DNA of 64,000 nt from Bradyrhizobium sp. 1 (GCF_023073315.1 NZ_JADPJH010000033.1:480891-544890); one strand, 5' to 3'; shown: positions 26,203 through 35,505, numbered from the stretch's first letter. Translations and numbers: made by a program. The notes: generated by a model not told the origin, from the sequence alone.

Positions 26203-27726
26203 CTACACACTGCTTCGCGAACCGATCATAGTTCGCAGCTCGCGTTTCATGATCTTGCCCGAATAATTGATCGGCATCTCTTCATACGGAACGAAAACGA
26301 CGCGCTTCGGCGCCTTGTAGCTTGCAAGGTTTGCCTTTGCGAACGAGATCAGCTCTTCTTCCGAAGCCAGCATTCCGTCACGAAGCACGACGACGGCGGT
26401 CACTTCCTCCCCCCATCGTTCGCTTGGTAAGCCGATGATACCGACTTCCCGAATCTTCTCGTGCCGTTGCATTACGCGCTCGACTTCCTGGGAGAAGACA
26501 TTCAACCCCCCGGTCTTGACCATGTCCTTGATCCGATCACGGAAGTAGACAAACCCCGCCTCATCCATAGTTCCGGCATCGCCGGTCCGAAGCCATCCCT
26601 TGTGGAACGCCTCCTTCGTTGCGTCGGGCCTCTTGAAATAGCCTTCCATCACAGAAGGACCGCGAACCAATATCTCACCTTGCGTGCCAATAGCGGCATC
26701 GGACAGATCAGGATTGGCGATCTTGACCTCAAAGTTCAGAAATGGTCGCCCGATCGAGTCAGGGGCGCGCTCGTAATCCTCTTCCTTGAGCACGGTTACG
26801 ATTACGCCGGCCTCCGTTAAGCCGTACTGATAATAGATCTTCATTTTGGGAATCAATCGGTGCATGTCGTCCCGATCTTTCCCGCTCAGTATGCCCCCGC
26901 CGACATACCAGTGACGAAACGACCTGATCTTGCTTGGCGAGGACGATGCCGCAAGGCACAGCTCACGCGCCATGGACGGCGGGGTGAAACCGTTGTCGCA
27001 GCTGTGACGATCGATCAGATCGACCATTCGATCGGCAGAATAGCTCTTCATGATGGTGGAAGTCGCTCCCAAGTAAAGGTGCGGAAGCAGCCAGCAATTC
27101 AATGCTGCCCCATGATGGAGAGGGGTCGCCAAAATGGTATGACCGAACTCCGACATCCCGGTGTCGAGCGCCTCATGGATCGTGTTCCAGAACACCTGCC
27201 GGTTCCGAAGAACGACGCCCTTGGATCGCCCCGTCGTTCCGCCGGTGAACATGATGAGTTGAACATCGTCGTCGCTATACTCGATGTCCGGCGCAACGGC
27301 TGACGACTTGGTCACGATCCAGTCGTACGAATTGTCTGCCTTTTCGGCATCTAGCGGCACGCATGGAAGATCGATGCCTCTGAGATGCTGCTCGATCAAG
27401 TCTTGGTCGGCGAAAACCAAGCGGCATTCTCCATCCTGGAGGTTAGCCAGGATCTCAGCCGTCGTCAGACGATAGTTGATAGGTACGCAGCACGCTCGAA
27501 CAGCCGAGATCGCCGCCATCGCCACGACCCACCTCAAGCCGGATGAGCCCAGGATAGCGACCTTATCACCCGGCCCTATCCCAACACCAATGAGATAGTT
27601 TGCCACCCGATTCGTTGCGTCGTTTAGCGCGCCGTATGTCATCGACATCTGGCCGTCTCGCAACGCGATCCGATCCGGGAATTTGCGGGCGTTTCGGGCA
27701 ATATGCTGGGAAACCACCGCCGTCAT
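26203..27726 (-). CDS. Acyl-CoA synthetase (AMP-forming)
   Basis: An ANL-superfamily ligase of 507 aa with the P-loop MFTGGTTGRSKGVVL, hinge YFRDRIKDMVKTGG and catalytic Lys near the C-terminus in NYSGKIMKRELR. The ATG at 27726 has AGGAAGGAAG upstream and is preferred to the frame opening at 27750. It sits between the carrier and biotin carboxylase genes, so it presumably activates the acid whose CoA ester the carboxylase uses. The substrate is unknown. Confidence 0.9.
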   Translation of the reverse strand: MTAVVSQHIARNARKFPDRIALRDGQMSMTYGALNDATNRVANYLIGVGIGPGDKVAILGSSGLRWVVAMAAISAVRACCVPINYRLTTAEILANLQDGECRLVFADQDLIEQHLRGIDLPCVPLDAEKADNSYDWIVTKSSAVAPDIEYSDDDVQLIMFTGGTTGRSKGVVLRNRQVFWNTIHEALDTGMSEFGHTILATPLHHGAALNCWLLPHLYLGATSTIMKSYSADRMVDLIDRHSCDNGFTPPSMARELCLAASSSPSKIRSFRHWYVGGGILSGKDRDDMHRLIPKMKIYYQYGLTEAGVIVTVLKEEDYERAPDSIGRPFLNFEVKIANPDLSDAAIGTQGEILVRGPSVMEGYFKRPDATKEAFHKGWLRTGDAGTMDEAGFVYFRDRIKDMVKTGGLNVFSQEVERVMQRHEKIREVGIIGLPSERWGEEVTAVVVLRDGMLASEEELISFAKANLASYKAPKRVVFVPYEEMPINYSGKIMKRELRTMIGSRSSV

Positions 27727-27773
27727 CGACCTACTTCCTTCCTGCCACACTCACTCGAAACAATCTCTCGCAC

Positions 27774-27986
27774 TCAGGACAGCTCAATGAGCACAGTGTC
27801 CTGGTCGACGACGTCGCCTTCTTGCGCCACAACCTTGGTCACCACACCCTGGCTTGTCGCATCTACCGGGATCTCCATTTTCATCGATTCGAGGATCACC
27901 ACGGCATCGCCATATTCGACTGGATCGCCGACAGACTTCAGAATCTTCCAGACTGTGCCCGCCATCGGGCTCACGATCTTCTTCAT
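27774..27986 (-). CDS. Stand-alone biotin carboxyl carrier protein
   Basis: A 70-aa biotinyl domain and nothing else, with biotinylation motif ESMKME (Lys36) and a symmetric half VVTKVVAQEGDVVDQDTVLI. The gene follows the carboxyltransferase gene by 9 bases. It lacks the Ala/Pro-rich N-terminal linker of AccB, so it is the minimal carrier type seen in split acyl-CoA carboxylases. Confidence 0.93.
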   Translation of the reverse strand: MKKIVSPMAGTVWKILKSVGDPVEYGDAVVILESMKMEIPVDATSQGVVTKVVAQEGDVVDQDTVLIELS

Positions 27987-27995
27987 CGAACTCTC

Positions 27996-29522
27996 CTATA
28001 CCGGATGGACGGCGTTTCGCCGCCGGATCGTCTGCGAGCTCTTCATGGAATAGATGGCGAAGCGCCGGATGAGTTCATCTCTGAGCTCGTTCGGATGGAC
28101 GACCGCCTCCGCGGCGAACGGGTCTGCAGCAGCAGAATAGACATTGATGTCCTTTGCATACTCCTGCCGCTTCTCGTTGATGAAGGCTGCACGCTCTGCG
28201 GGAGGCAATTCGGCAATTTGATTGAAATACAACGCATTGATGGCAGCCTCCGGCCCTACCAGCGCCGGCTTCGCCGTCGGGAGCGCTAGCATCGCATCGG
28301 GCTTGGTCGGAGCCCCCGACATTGCGAGATAGCCGCCGCCGTAAGCCTTACGCACCATGACAGCAATGCGCGGCACGGTCGCTTCGCAGACCGCCGAAAG
28401 AAGTTTCGCTCCGTGCCTGATGATTCCGGCTTTCTCAACGGAGCTTCCGATCATGTAGCCGCTGATGTCCTGAAGGAAAAGCAGGGGTATGTTGAACGCA
28501 TTGCACAGCCAGATGAAGCGGGCCGCCTTATCGCAGGAGTCGTTGAACAGAACACCTCCCTTGAACTTCGAGTTGTTTGCGATCACACCGACCCCGCGAC
28601 CGCCAAGCCTGATGAACGCGGTCGTCATCTCCTTGGCGAAAAGCTCTTTGCTCTCGAGGAACGAGCCGTCGTCCGCCAAACCTTGAATAAGCGCCTTGAT
28701 GTCGAACGGGACATTTTGGTCCGGCGGGATGACCTTCGTCAGATCCACAGATGCGCCGTTCGCGACCGCTTCAACGACCGACGGCTTCTGTTCGAAGGAG
28801 GCCGGGAAGTAGCCAAGATAAGTCTTTGCGACAGCGATCGCCTCTTCATCCGTTTTGACGAGAATGTCTCCGAGCCCGCTGAGCGTGCAGTGCATTCTTG
28901 CACCGCCCAGATCTTCCTCGCTGATATCCTCGCCGATGGCCATGCGCGCCATTCGCGGCGAGCCGACATAGGCGGTCGCCTTCTTGTCCACCATGATTAC
29001 CGTATCACACAGGCCCGGAATGTACGCAGCACCCGCCGGCGACGGTCCGAAGAGAACGCAAAGCTGCGGCACAACGCCCGACAGTTGAACCAGATTGTGG
29101 AAGATATTTCCCCAAGCGGTTCTTCCGAGATAGGATTGCTTCTGTTCGTCAATTCGCGCGCCCGCCGAGTCGACGAAGTACACGAGCGGAATCTTTAGAT
29201 TGAGCGCCAACTCCTGCATGCGCGTGATCTTAAGGAGGGTCTGATACCCCCAGGTGCCGGCTTTCACGGAAATGTCGTTGGCAATGACCGCAACCTTGCG
29301 GCCCCCGACCGAGCCTATGCCGGTTACGACCGCGTCCGCCGGCACCTTCTTCTCGGCCCCGGCCAGCAGACCATCCTCCATGTCCAAACCGCCGTCGAAA
29401 AAGAGGCTCAGACGATCGCGAACGAACAGCTTTCCTTCGAGCAACTGCGCGGATTTCGGATTATTCCTACCGCCGTCCATTGCCCACTTTATGCGCTGGT
29501 CAAGGTCGTCATACAGATCCAT
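27996..29522 (-). CDS. Acyl-CoA carboxylase carboxyltransferase subunit
   Basis: A 508-aa fused N/C carboxyltransferase with two crotonase-like halves. Acyl-CoA-side block: VYFVDSAGARIDEQ and SPAGAAYIPG. Biotin-side block: FLQDISGYMIGSSVEKAGI and KAYGGGYLAMSG. It resembles MccB/PccB-type subunits but has VKAGTWGYQTLLKI where MccB has VKGGTYYPLTVKK, so the substrate is not simply assigned. It heads the leftward five-gene operon (transferase, carrier, ligase, biotin carboxylase, HMG-CoA lyase) with an operator 88 bases upstream. Confidence 0.9.
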   Translation of the reverse strand: MDLYDDLDQRIKWAMDGGRNNPKSAQLLEGKLFVRDRLSLFFDGGLDMEDGLLAGAEKKVPADAVVTGIGSVGGRKVAVIANDISVKAGTWGYQTLLKITRMQELALNLKIPLVYFVDSAGARIDEQKQSYLGRTAWGNIFHNLVQLSGVVPQLCVLFGPSPAGAAYIPGLCDTVIMVDKKATAYVGSPRMARMAIGEDISEEDLGGARMHCTLSGLGDILVKTDEEAIAVAKTYLGYFPASFEQKPSVVEAVANGASVDLTKVIPPDQNVPFDIKALIQGLADDGSFLESKELFAKEMTTAFIRLGGRGVGVIANNSKFKGGVLFNDSCDKAARFIWLCNAFNIPLLFLQDISGYMIGSSVEKAGIIRHGAKLLSAVCEATVPRIAVMVRKAYGGGYLAMSGAPTKPDAMLALPTAKPALVGPEAAINALYFNQIAELPPAERAAFINEKRQEYAKDINVYSAAADPFAAEAVVHPNELRDELIRRFAIYSMKSSQTIRRRNAVHPV

Positions 29523-29610
29523 GTGAGCTCCAAGTAGCGTCAGCCTTATCTCGTATCGGCGGCTTGAGCCGCTCGGGCATCCGACGCCACGAGATCAGCA
29601 GAGCGAATTA

Positions 29611-29624
29611 ATCGGACGGTTGTT
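29611..29624. promoter_or_regulatory. Regional operator (imperfect)
   Basis: ATCGG-ACGG-TTGTT matches 8 of 10 arm bases and continues as AGTTAA. It lies 88 bases upstream of the carboxyltransferase start. Confidence 0.5.
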
Positions 29625-29673
29625 AGTTAAATGCAGCGCCGTTGTCAACGCGAGACTTCGCCGGCGAGACGCA

Positions 29674-30462
29674 TTAGCTGACCCAAGCCGGCTTTCGCTT
29701 TTCAAGAAAGCTCTTGATCCCCTCTTCCGCCTCGTCCCAGGCCCACATCTCGGCGACACGATCGACCGTGTAGACGAAATTGTCCGCTGAACCGTGGGTC
29801 GACACGTATTCGATGAGACGCTTGTTCGCAGCAAGGGATCCCGGCGCACATTTCAGCACCATATCGACTTCCTCTTGGACGGCAGCATCGAGACGGTCGG
29901 CCGGCACGCTGACTGACAGAAGCCCCATCGTCACCGCTTCTGCAGCCGTAATTCGGCGCCCCGTCAGGAATAACCGCCTGGCGAACGGTTCGCCGATCCG
30001 CCGAACAAGGTAAGGGGAGATCATGCCGGGCAGAAGCCCCAGCCGCGCCTCGGTGACCGCGAACTGCGCATCGTCACAACCAATCGCGATATCGCACACC
30101 GAAACCAGCCCAAGACCGCCTGCGTATGCCGGCCCATTGATCCTGCCAATTACAGGCTTGGAGAGGGTGTCCAATTCACGAAGCCAACAGGCGAGCTTAC
30201 TCGCCTCCTTGATGCGCTCACTCTGGGGCCGCGACGCCTGCTCTTGTTGGTACTTGAGATCTCCTCCCGAGCAGAAACTCGCTCCAGCTGCAGTCAAAAC
30301 CAGAACTCTGATTGAAGAATCGGATTCGCATCTGCTGACGACGCTGCGCGCCTCGTCGTACATGACGCCGTTCATTGCATTGTGCACCGCGGGTCGGTTG
30401 AGCCGCAGGGTGGCCACCCCCCGCGTGTCGACAGAAAATTCGATTGTCGTGAATGCGCCCAT
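29674..30462 (-). CDS. Enoyl-CoA hydratase, methylglutaconyl-CoA hydratase-like
   Basis: A 262-aa crotonase with oxyanion-hole segments SFCSGGDLKYQ and NGPAYAGGLGLV and catalytic Glu in AVTEARLGLLPG. The block ISPYLVRRIGEPFARRLFLT is characteristic of the LiuC/AtuE/AU hydratases, which hydrate 3-methylglutaconyl-CoA or its isoprenoid homologue. This supports a Liu/Atu-type pathway. It is transcribed alone, with an operator 20 bases upstream of the ATG shared with the divergent SDR gene. Confidence 0.85.
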   Translation of the reverse strand: MGAFTTIEFSVDTRGVATLRLNRPAVHNAMNGVMYDEARSVVSRCESDSSIRVLVLTAAGASFCSGGDLKYQQEQASRPQSERIKEASKLACWLRELDTLSKPVIGRINGPAYAGGLGLVSVCDIAIGCDDAQFAVTEARLGLLPGMISPYLVRRIGEPFARRLFLTGRRITAAEAVTMGLLSVSVPADRLDAAVQEEVDMVLKCAPGSLAANKRLIEYVSTHGSADNFVYTVDRVAEMWAWDEAEEGIKSFLEKRKPAWVS

Positions 30463-30482
30463 GATCTATCCTGCTCTTAACT

Positions 30483-30496
30483 AACAGATGTCCGTT
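30483..30496. promoter_or_regulatory. Regional operator (perfect arms)
   Basis: AACAG-ATGT-CCGTT, ten of ten arm bases, between the hydratase (minus, 20 bases away) and the SDR (plus, 120 bases away). Confidence 0.65.
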
Positions 30497-30616
30497 TACC
30501 CTGAATTGCGGGCGGATTCAACTGGCCCGATCGGGTTCCATCAGGTGGCATTTGGCGTGCAGATCTGAGGCTACCGGCGCAGTACACGGATACGGTTCGA
30601 GAGAAGGAGCATTGAT

Positions 30617-31378
30617 ATGGGCATTTCGTTCTCCCTGACGGGAAGGCTCGCCGTGGTTACCGGAGCTGGCCAGGGAAATGGCCTTGCTATCGCTCGCGGC
30701 CTCGCTGATGCCGGCGCGAAGGTGCTTGTGGCCGATCGCAACGGAGACACCGCTGAAGCTGGCGCGCGTCTCATCAAAGATGGCGGAGGCGACGCAATGC
30801 CGGCTAAGCTTGATGTCACGGATCGAACTGCCTGCCAGGCATTTGCCCGGAACGTGGCAGGAGAGCACGGCGACGTTTCAATACTGGTCAACAATGCCGG
30901 TATTCTGCTGCGCGGATCGGTGGATCGAGACGCCGCGGATGACGAGTGGGACCGCACACTCCAAGTGAATGTCACCGGGACATATAACATGGTTCGCGCC
31001 TTCTTGCCGGCATTGAAGCAAACCAGGGGCGCGATCGTTAACTTGGGATCCATCCAGTCCTTCGTTTCGACGCCAAATTCCGCGGCATACACAGCCTCGA
31101 AGGGCGCCGTGCTTCAATTGACGAAAGCGTTGGCCGTGGAGCTTGCCGCGTTGGGCATCCGGGTGAATGCAATTGCTCCCGGTTTTATCGAAACTCCGAT
31201 GACGGAAGCAACACGATCAGATCCCGATCGCCTCAAGGCGCTCCTCGCGCACACGCCCATGCGGCGGGTTGGACAACCAGACGAGCTCGCTGGCGCGGTC
31301 ATATTCCTGGCTTCGCCTGCGTCAAGCTATGTCACGGGCGTTATGCTGCCAGTCGACGGCGGCTATCTGGCGTTGTAG
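30617..31378 (+). CDS. SDR family oxidoreductase
   Basis: A 253-aa classical SDR with [12 protein letters not shown], the active-site block [11 protein letters not shown] and C-terminal [15 protein letters not shown]. It is the functional twin of the SDR at 22814-23566, sharing NLGSIQSFV and the closing [17 protein letters not shown] precedes the ATG. The SRPBCC gene starts 3 bases after its stop, so the two are one transcript. Confidence 0.9.
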   Translation: MGISFSLTGRLAVVTGAGQGNGLAIARGLADAGAKVLVADRNGDTAEAGARLIKDGGGDAMPAKLDVTDRTACQAFARNVAGEHGDVSILVNNAGILLRGSVDRDAADDEWDRTLQVNVTGTYNMVRAFLPALKQTRGAIVNLGSIQSFVSTPNSAAYTASKGAVLQLTKALAVELAALGIRVNAIAPGFIETPMTEATRSDPDRLKALLAHTPMRRVGQPDELAGAVIFLASPASSYVTGVMLPVDGGYLAL

Positions 31379-31381
31379 CGG

Positions 31382-31885
31382 ATGAGCACCCCCGAGCGGA
31401 TTTTCATCGTAAGGTCGCTGCTGCTTCCCACGAGCGACGTAGCGGCCTGGCAGGTGATCGGACAATTCGGTCAACCCCAACTCTGGCTGCCCGGTATTAC
31501 TGCGACGGACACAGTTCGTACGGTCAACGGCACCTATCAGCGGCGATGCGATACAGTCCTGGGTGAATTCCATGAATCGCTGATCGAAGCGGGCACCCAC
31601 TGGCACGTCTACACCATCGATTCCGGACCATTGCCCGTTGAAGAGTACCGAGCACTGATCGGGGTAAAGAACCTTGCGGCACGTCGCTCGGGCCTGTTAT
31701 GGGCTGTCAGCTTTAAACCCTTGGTCGATAGCACGCACGCTCAGAGACTTGTCGCTGCTGTCCTCGATGCCGGCATATCTCGACTTCAAACAATGTTCAA
31801 CGCCGCTCCAGACCTAAAGACAGAGTGGTCTGGCTGGCAACTGCCCATTGACAAACTCGGCATCAAAGTCCCGCCGTTGCCGTAG
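31382..31885 (+). CDS. SRPBCC (START-like) family protein
   Basis: A 167-aa small lipid-binding-fold protein whose opening strand-helix pattern (ATDTVRTVNGTYQRRCDTVL, SGPLPVEEYRALI) resembles polyketide cyclase/dehydrase-like SRPBCC proteins. No catalytic residues can be named. It may bind or cyclise a hydrophobic intermediate handled by the SDR encoded just upstream. A rho-independent terminator follows. Confidence 0.7.
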   Translation: MSTPERIFIVRSLLLPTSDVAAWQVIGQFGQPQLWLPGITATDTVRTVNGTYQRRCDTVLGEFHESLIEAGTHWHVYTIDSGPLPVEEYRALIGVKNLAARRSGLLWAVSFKPLVDSTHAQRLVAAVLDAGISRLQTMFNAAPDLKTEWSGWQLPIDKLGIKVPPLP

Positions 31886-31910
31886 TCAAGGAGCGCGACT
31901 GCAGAAAGCG

Positions 31911-31942
31911 AAACCCGCTACAGTTGTCTGTAGCGGGTTTTC
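31911..31942. terminator. Bidirectional rho-independent terminator
   Basis: AAACCCGCTACAG, loop TTGT, CTGTAGCGGGTTT, then TCT: a 13-bp perfect stem with A- and T-rich flanks between two convergent genes. Confidence 0.85.
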
Positions 31943-31963
31943 TGGGACCTTCCTTGCTGGGGT

Positions 31964-33133
31964 CTACTGCGCCAGAACCCAATTACCATCCTTCGCCTGG
32001 AGCAGAACCATAGAGAGCGAGTTCCGATCCAAACCACCGTGATTCTCGGGCGTGAATTTGAATACTCCGTTCGCGCCGATCACAGACGTTTTCTCTATCG
32101 CATCCCTGAGCGTCTCGCGGTTTATATCGCCCTTAATCGACTCCGCGGCCGCTTTGATGATTAGCACGGCGTCGTAACTGTGTGCGGCAAATGTCGGCGG
32201 CGCCTCACCATACTTCTGCTTATAGTCGTCATAGACCTTCTGAACGACCGGCCGCACAGGATCGTCGTCCTTCAACGATCCGGGCGCTAAAAGCCGCATT
32301 GACGTTAGGAAGGTGCCATTTGCGGCCGGTCCAGCCTGAGTAAGGAGATCGCGGCTGGCTGCTGCATAGCTATTGTAAATGGGCTTGTCGAAGCCGAGAT
32401 TGACGGCATTCTTCAAGATGATGCTAGGTCCAGGTAGCGCGCTCCAGATAATCACGGCGTCGGCAGACGACGCCTTAACCCGAAGCAACTGGGCAGTCAT
32501 ATCCGTATCTTGGCGGTTGAATTCCTCGTGATCTACCAGCACGACGTCAAAGTTCTTGCATATTTCCTTTAGCACGTTCGCGCCGGATTGCCCAAAGCCA
32601 TCCGCCGAAGACATCACCGCAATTCGCTTGACCCCTTTTTTCTGCAAAACGGAGAGCAGATCCGTAGCGACGAGGCGGTCCGACGGCGGTGTGTTGAAAC
32701 CGTATGGCGTCGGTGGGGTGAATACTTTTTCGGTGCCGGCATGCATAATAATGGGGATGCGCGCCTCGTTTGCGACAGGCAATGCGAGCAGACTTTCGCC
32801 GGACGTCGATGGTCCGACCACAACATCGACCTTATCATTCTCGATCAGGCGACGCAGCTGCTGGACCGCCTTGGTTCCGTTTCCTTCAGTATCGTACACC
32901 ACAGCTTCGATCTTGCGGCCATTGATCCCGCCCGCTCGATTCAACTCATCTACCTTGAGGCGTAGTGCTCGCTCCTCGGGGATGCCAAGGAATGACGCGG
33001 ATCCGGACGTCGCATAGATCGCGCCGATCTTGATTGTGTCCCCTGCCTGCGCGACACCCAAGCCGACTGGCGCGGTCACTACCAGCAAAGCGCATGCTGC
33101 CAGCAAGGACATTCTGCAGAAGCTCTTGGACAA
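31964..33133 (-). CDS. ABC transporter substrate-binding protein, probable receptor for Liv set 2
   Basis: A 389-aa periplasmic receptor with signal peptide (ACALLVVTAPVGLGVAQA, then GDTIKIG). It is close to the set 1 receptor at 11896-13041, sharing VYDTEGNGTKAVQ, GPSTSGESLLA and NRQDTDMTAQLLR. It is monocistronic with an operator just upstream. Liv set 2 has no receptor of its own, and sets 1 and 2 are paralogous throughout, so this protein most likely serves set 2, 11 kb away. Confidence 0.9.
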   Translation of the reverse strand: MSKSFCRMSLLAACALLVVTAPVGLGVAQAGDTIKIGAIYATSGSASFLGIPEERALRLKVDELNRAGGINGRKIEAVVYDTEGNGTKAVQQLRRLIENDKVDVVVGPSTSGESLLALPVANEARIPIIMHAGTEKVFTPPTPYGFNTPPSDRLVATDLLSVLQKKGVKRIAVMSSADGFGQSGANVLKEICKNFDVVLVDHEEFNRQDTDMTAQLLRVKASSADAVIIWSALPGPSIILKNAVNLGFDKPIYNSYAAASRDLLTQAGPAANGTFLTSMRLLAPGSLKDDDPVRPVVQKVYDDYKQKYGEAPPTFAAHSYDAVLIIKAAAESIKGDINRETLRDAIEKTSVIGANGVFKFTPENHGGLDRNSLSMVLLQAKDGNWVLAQ

Positions 33134-33167
33134 ATTTACCTCCCCGATGCAATTTGTTCTTTAATTA

Positions 33168-33181
33168 AACGGACGCCTGTT
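33168..33181. promoter_or_regulatory. Regional operator (perfect arms)
   Basis: AACGG-ACGC-CTGTT, ten of ten arm bases, 34 bases upstream of the receptor start. Confidence 0.65.
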
Positions 33182-33724
33182 TGTTACTATAATAGGATTT
33201 GCCTTGCAAGAGAGGCGCCTGGCAAGCCCCATACCCGCGTGGCTGTCCAGCAATCCATCATGACGTCGCTGTGCTTTGTCGTTGAAGGTCGCCTCATTCG
33301 CAATCGCAAATGGAGGAAACATCGTTGATCTAGGCGTTCCTCCCGGGCAGCGAATATGACTTTTCTCTTTACTCATCGGGGAGACAGCACGTCGTATTAG
33401 CCGGGCCAGTGCTTTCGCAATCCGGGCCCTTCGTAAGATCGGAAACCGGGCCAACCAACCTGTTATGTTCCAACGGACGCAGTCTTTCGTCGGAATCCGT
33501 GCAATCAGACGACACGCCCGGATTGGGTCATCGAACGAGAACCTGATGGGCAGAAGAGGCGGCGCGACACCTTTCCATCAATGCTATCCGGCATAAAGCA
33601 ACACGTGAACCAGGTGGACGACGGATGGACCGATATGGCCGCGCGGCCCAATCGCTCGGTCATGCAAAATCGAAGCGCGCTTGGGCCGCATGCTGAGGAG
33701 CCTTGTTGACTCTTCCTAGCCCAT
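33182..33724. other. Gene-free interval
   Basis: About 540 bases with no credible reading frame and no recognisable remnant. It separates the receptor promoter from the convergently ordered Bug-type receptor gene. Confidence 0.5.
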
Positions 33725-34690
33725 TCAGCGTTGGATCGAGATTCCCGAGTCGGTTATGATAGTCCGATATTTCGCCCGCTCCTTGTCAATGAACCGAGAG
33801 AATTCCTCGGCATCGAGGTAGAATGCCGGAACGCCCGCTCTGTCTAACTGTTCAGCAATCGCGGGGTCTGTCACAATCTCTCGCAGTTGCGATGCGAGCT
33901 TGTCGATCACCGATCGCGGCGTCTTGGCGGGAGCCATCAATCCGTTCCAGATCAGCTGGTCGAATGCCGCTGCCCCGCCCTCAGCAAGCGTCGGAATCGC
34001 CGTGAACCTCGGATCGGGCGTACGCGTCGTTATTCCAAGCGCACGAAGCTGCCCACTCTCGACCAGAGGCCATGCAGTAATCGGCGGGTCGATGAGAAAA
34101 TCAATGTCCCCAGCAAGAAGAGACGGCAAGGACTGCGAGCTTCCTCTGAAGGGTACGTGAACGGCCTTCATCCCGGTGAGCTTGAGAAGCCACTCGACGC
34201 CCAGATGCATCGACGATCCAGGACCAGAACTTCCGTATGAGAGATCCTTCTGCTTGGCGGCTGCAATGAGATCCGAAAGGCTCTTGTAGGAGGTATTCGC
34301 GTTTACGACGAGCAGCATTGGAGCTGCCGACAGCATCGCGATTGGCATCAAATCTCTCGAGACGTCGTATTGAACGCTCGGGTTCAGCAGAGGCTGGGTG
34401 ATCACGGTGCTCGGCCCGGCGATGACGATGGTGTAGCCATCTGCTGCCGCCTTTACGACGCTTTCGGTGCCGATCACTCCGCCTGCTCCGGCCCGGTTAT
34501 CAACAACGACCGGCTGTCCAAGCCTGCGTTGCAGACCTTCGCCGACGATGCGGGCCAGACTATCGGTTTGGCCACCCGCGGCAAAGGGCACGACGAGCCT
34601 GATAGCGTGGTCCGGATAGTCGGCTGCACGAACCCGCGGCGCGACGATCAGCAGACACGCGATAGCGATCCCGATGCGGGCAAGCTTCAC
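33725..34690 (-). CDS. Bug-family (tripartite tricarboxylate transporter) substrate-binding protein
   Basis: A 321-aa periplasmic solute receptor with signal peptide (IGIAIACLLIVAPRVRA, then ADYPDH). Bug-family marks are IRLVVPFAAGGQTDSLARIV, VVDNRAGAGGVIGTE and GSSMHLGVEWL. No TctA or TctB membrane genes are in the window, as is common for Bug receptors in Bradyrhizobium and Bordetella relatives. The ligand is a carboxylate. A variant operator lies upstream, tying it to the regulon. Confidence 0.9.
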   Translation of the reverse strand: MKLARIGIAIACLLIVAPRVRAADYPDHAIRLVVPFAAGGQTDSLARIVGEGLQRRLGQPVVVDNRAGAGGVIGTESVVKAAADGYTIVIAGPSTVITQPLLNPSVQYDVSRDLMPIAMLSAAPMLLVVNANTSYKSLSDLIAAAKQKDLSYGSSGPGSSMHLGVEWLLKLTGMKAVHVPFRGSSQSLPSLLAGDIDFLIDPPITAWPLVESGQLRALGITTRTPDPRFTAIPTLAEGGAAAFDQLIWNGLMAPAKTPRSVIDKLASQLREIVTDPAIAEQLDRAGVPAFYLDAEEFSRFIDKERAKYRTIITDSGISIQR

Positions 34691-34714
34691 CTCATTCCTC
34701 CCATGGCAATCTTT

Positions 34715-34730
34715 AACTAACGTCAGTTAG
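34715..34730. promoter_or_regulatory. Variant operator palindrome
   Basis: CTAAC-GTCA-GTTAG is a perfect inverted repeat 26 bases upstream of the Bug receptor start. In the 14-bp register (34715-34728) it reads AACTA-ACGT-CAGTT, 7 of 10 arm bases. Confidence 0.45.
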
Positions 34731-34752
34731 CCTAAAGGTTTAGAATTGCCTG

Positions 34753-35505
34753 TCAATGGGCGGCAACGCTCCCGCTAATCGCGATTCTTCCAGCGCCGCT
34801 GGATTCCGACCGAAATCGTGTCAGGTCTCGCTCGGGCCACCAAGGTCCATTCCGGCGCATCGAACACGCCGCCGCAAGTCGGTCAGCAAACCTCGGAGCG
34901 CGGCTCTCGAGAAAGCTCGCAACTCCTTCACGCGCATCCGGTGAGTTTGCTCGACCTTTTAAATGTGCGCTCGACAATATGCGAAGTTATAGGATGATCC
35001 AGGCGAAGTAGGATGATCCAGACCAACATGTCTCCGCAGCATGCGACGGACCAGCGCCACCGAAACGGGAGACGTGTGCGCAACCAGCCGACGTGCATAA
35101 GCGATAGCAGCTGCCAGAACCCCGCCGGCCGGATGCAGCTGGCGCAAATAGTCCCGCCGCCGACGCCTCGTTGGCCGGGTCCATTTGGTCCGACAGATAC
35201 CCGTCAGATGTCTTTTCCGACGATATGATTCATGTCAGGAACCAGGTCGATGCGACCTCTGGCACCGTACCACGACATGTGAATGGAAATGAGAACTTCG
35301 CCTTACCGGCGGCGAACCGTGCATCATCGCCAGACGCTTGGTAGCACCGAATCCGACCTGGTTCTCTGGACGCCCGCTGACCGGCTTCGGGATATTGAAA
35401 CCGACTGCGTTGAGGCGATCCGGTCGGGTTCAGCGTAGCGACGGCAACACCTTGATCGACCCGACAGCCGATGTAGGGGGATGAAGCGCCTTCTGGGCCG
35501 GTCAT
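34753..35505 (-). pseudogene. Enoyl-CoA hydratase pseudogene
   Basis: Pieces of one crotonase gene lie in order on the reverse strand. ATG 35505 overlaps the MaoC stop (ATGA) and opens GCRVDQGVAVATLN. The next block RPDRLNAVGFNIPK is in a shifted frame. Much of the middle is missing. Then AAAIAYARRLVAHTSPVSVA and RRMLRRHVGLDHP, and finally KGRANSPDAREGVASFLESR. Several frameshifts and a deletion make it dead. Its position shows it was once the last gene of the long leftward operon. Confidence 0.78.

Noticed and set aside
31919-31932. TACAG-TTGT-CTGTA resembling the regional operator
   Set aside because: It is the tip of a 13-bp terminator hairpin between convergent genes, so the likeness is probably chance.
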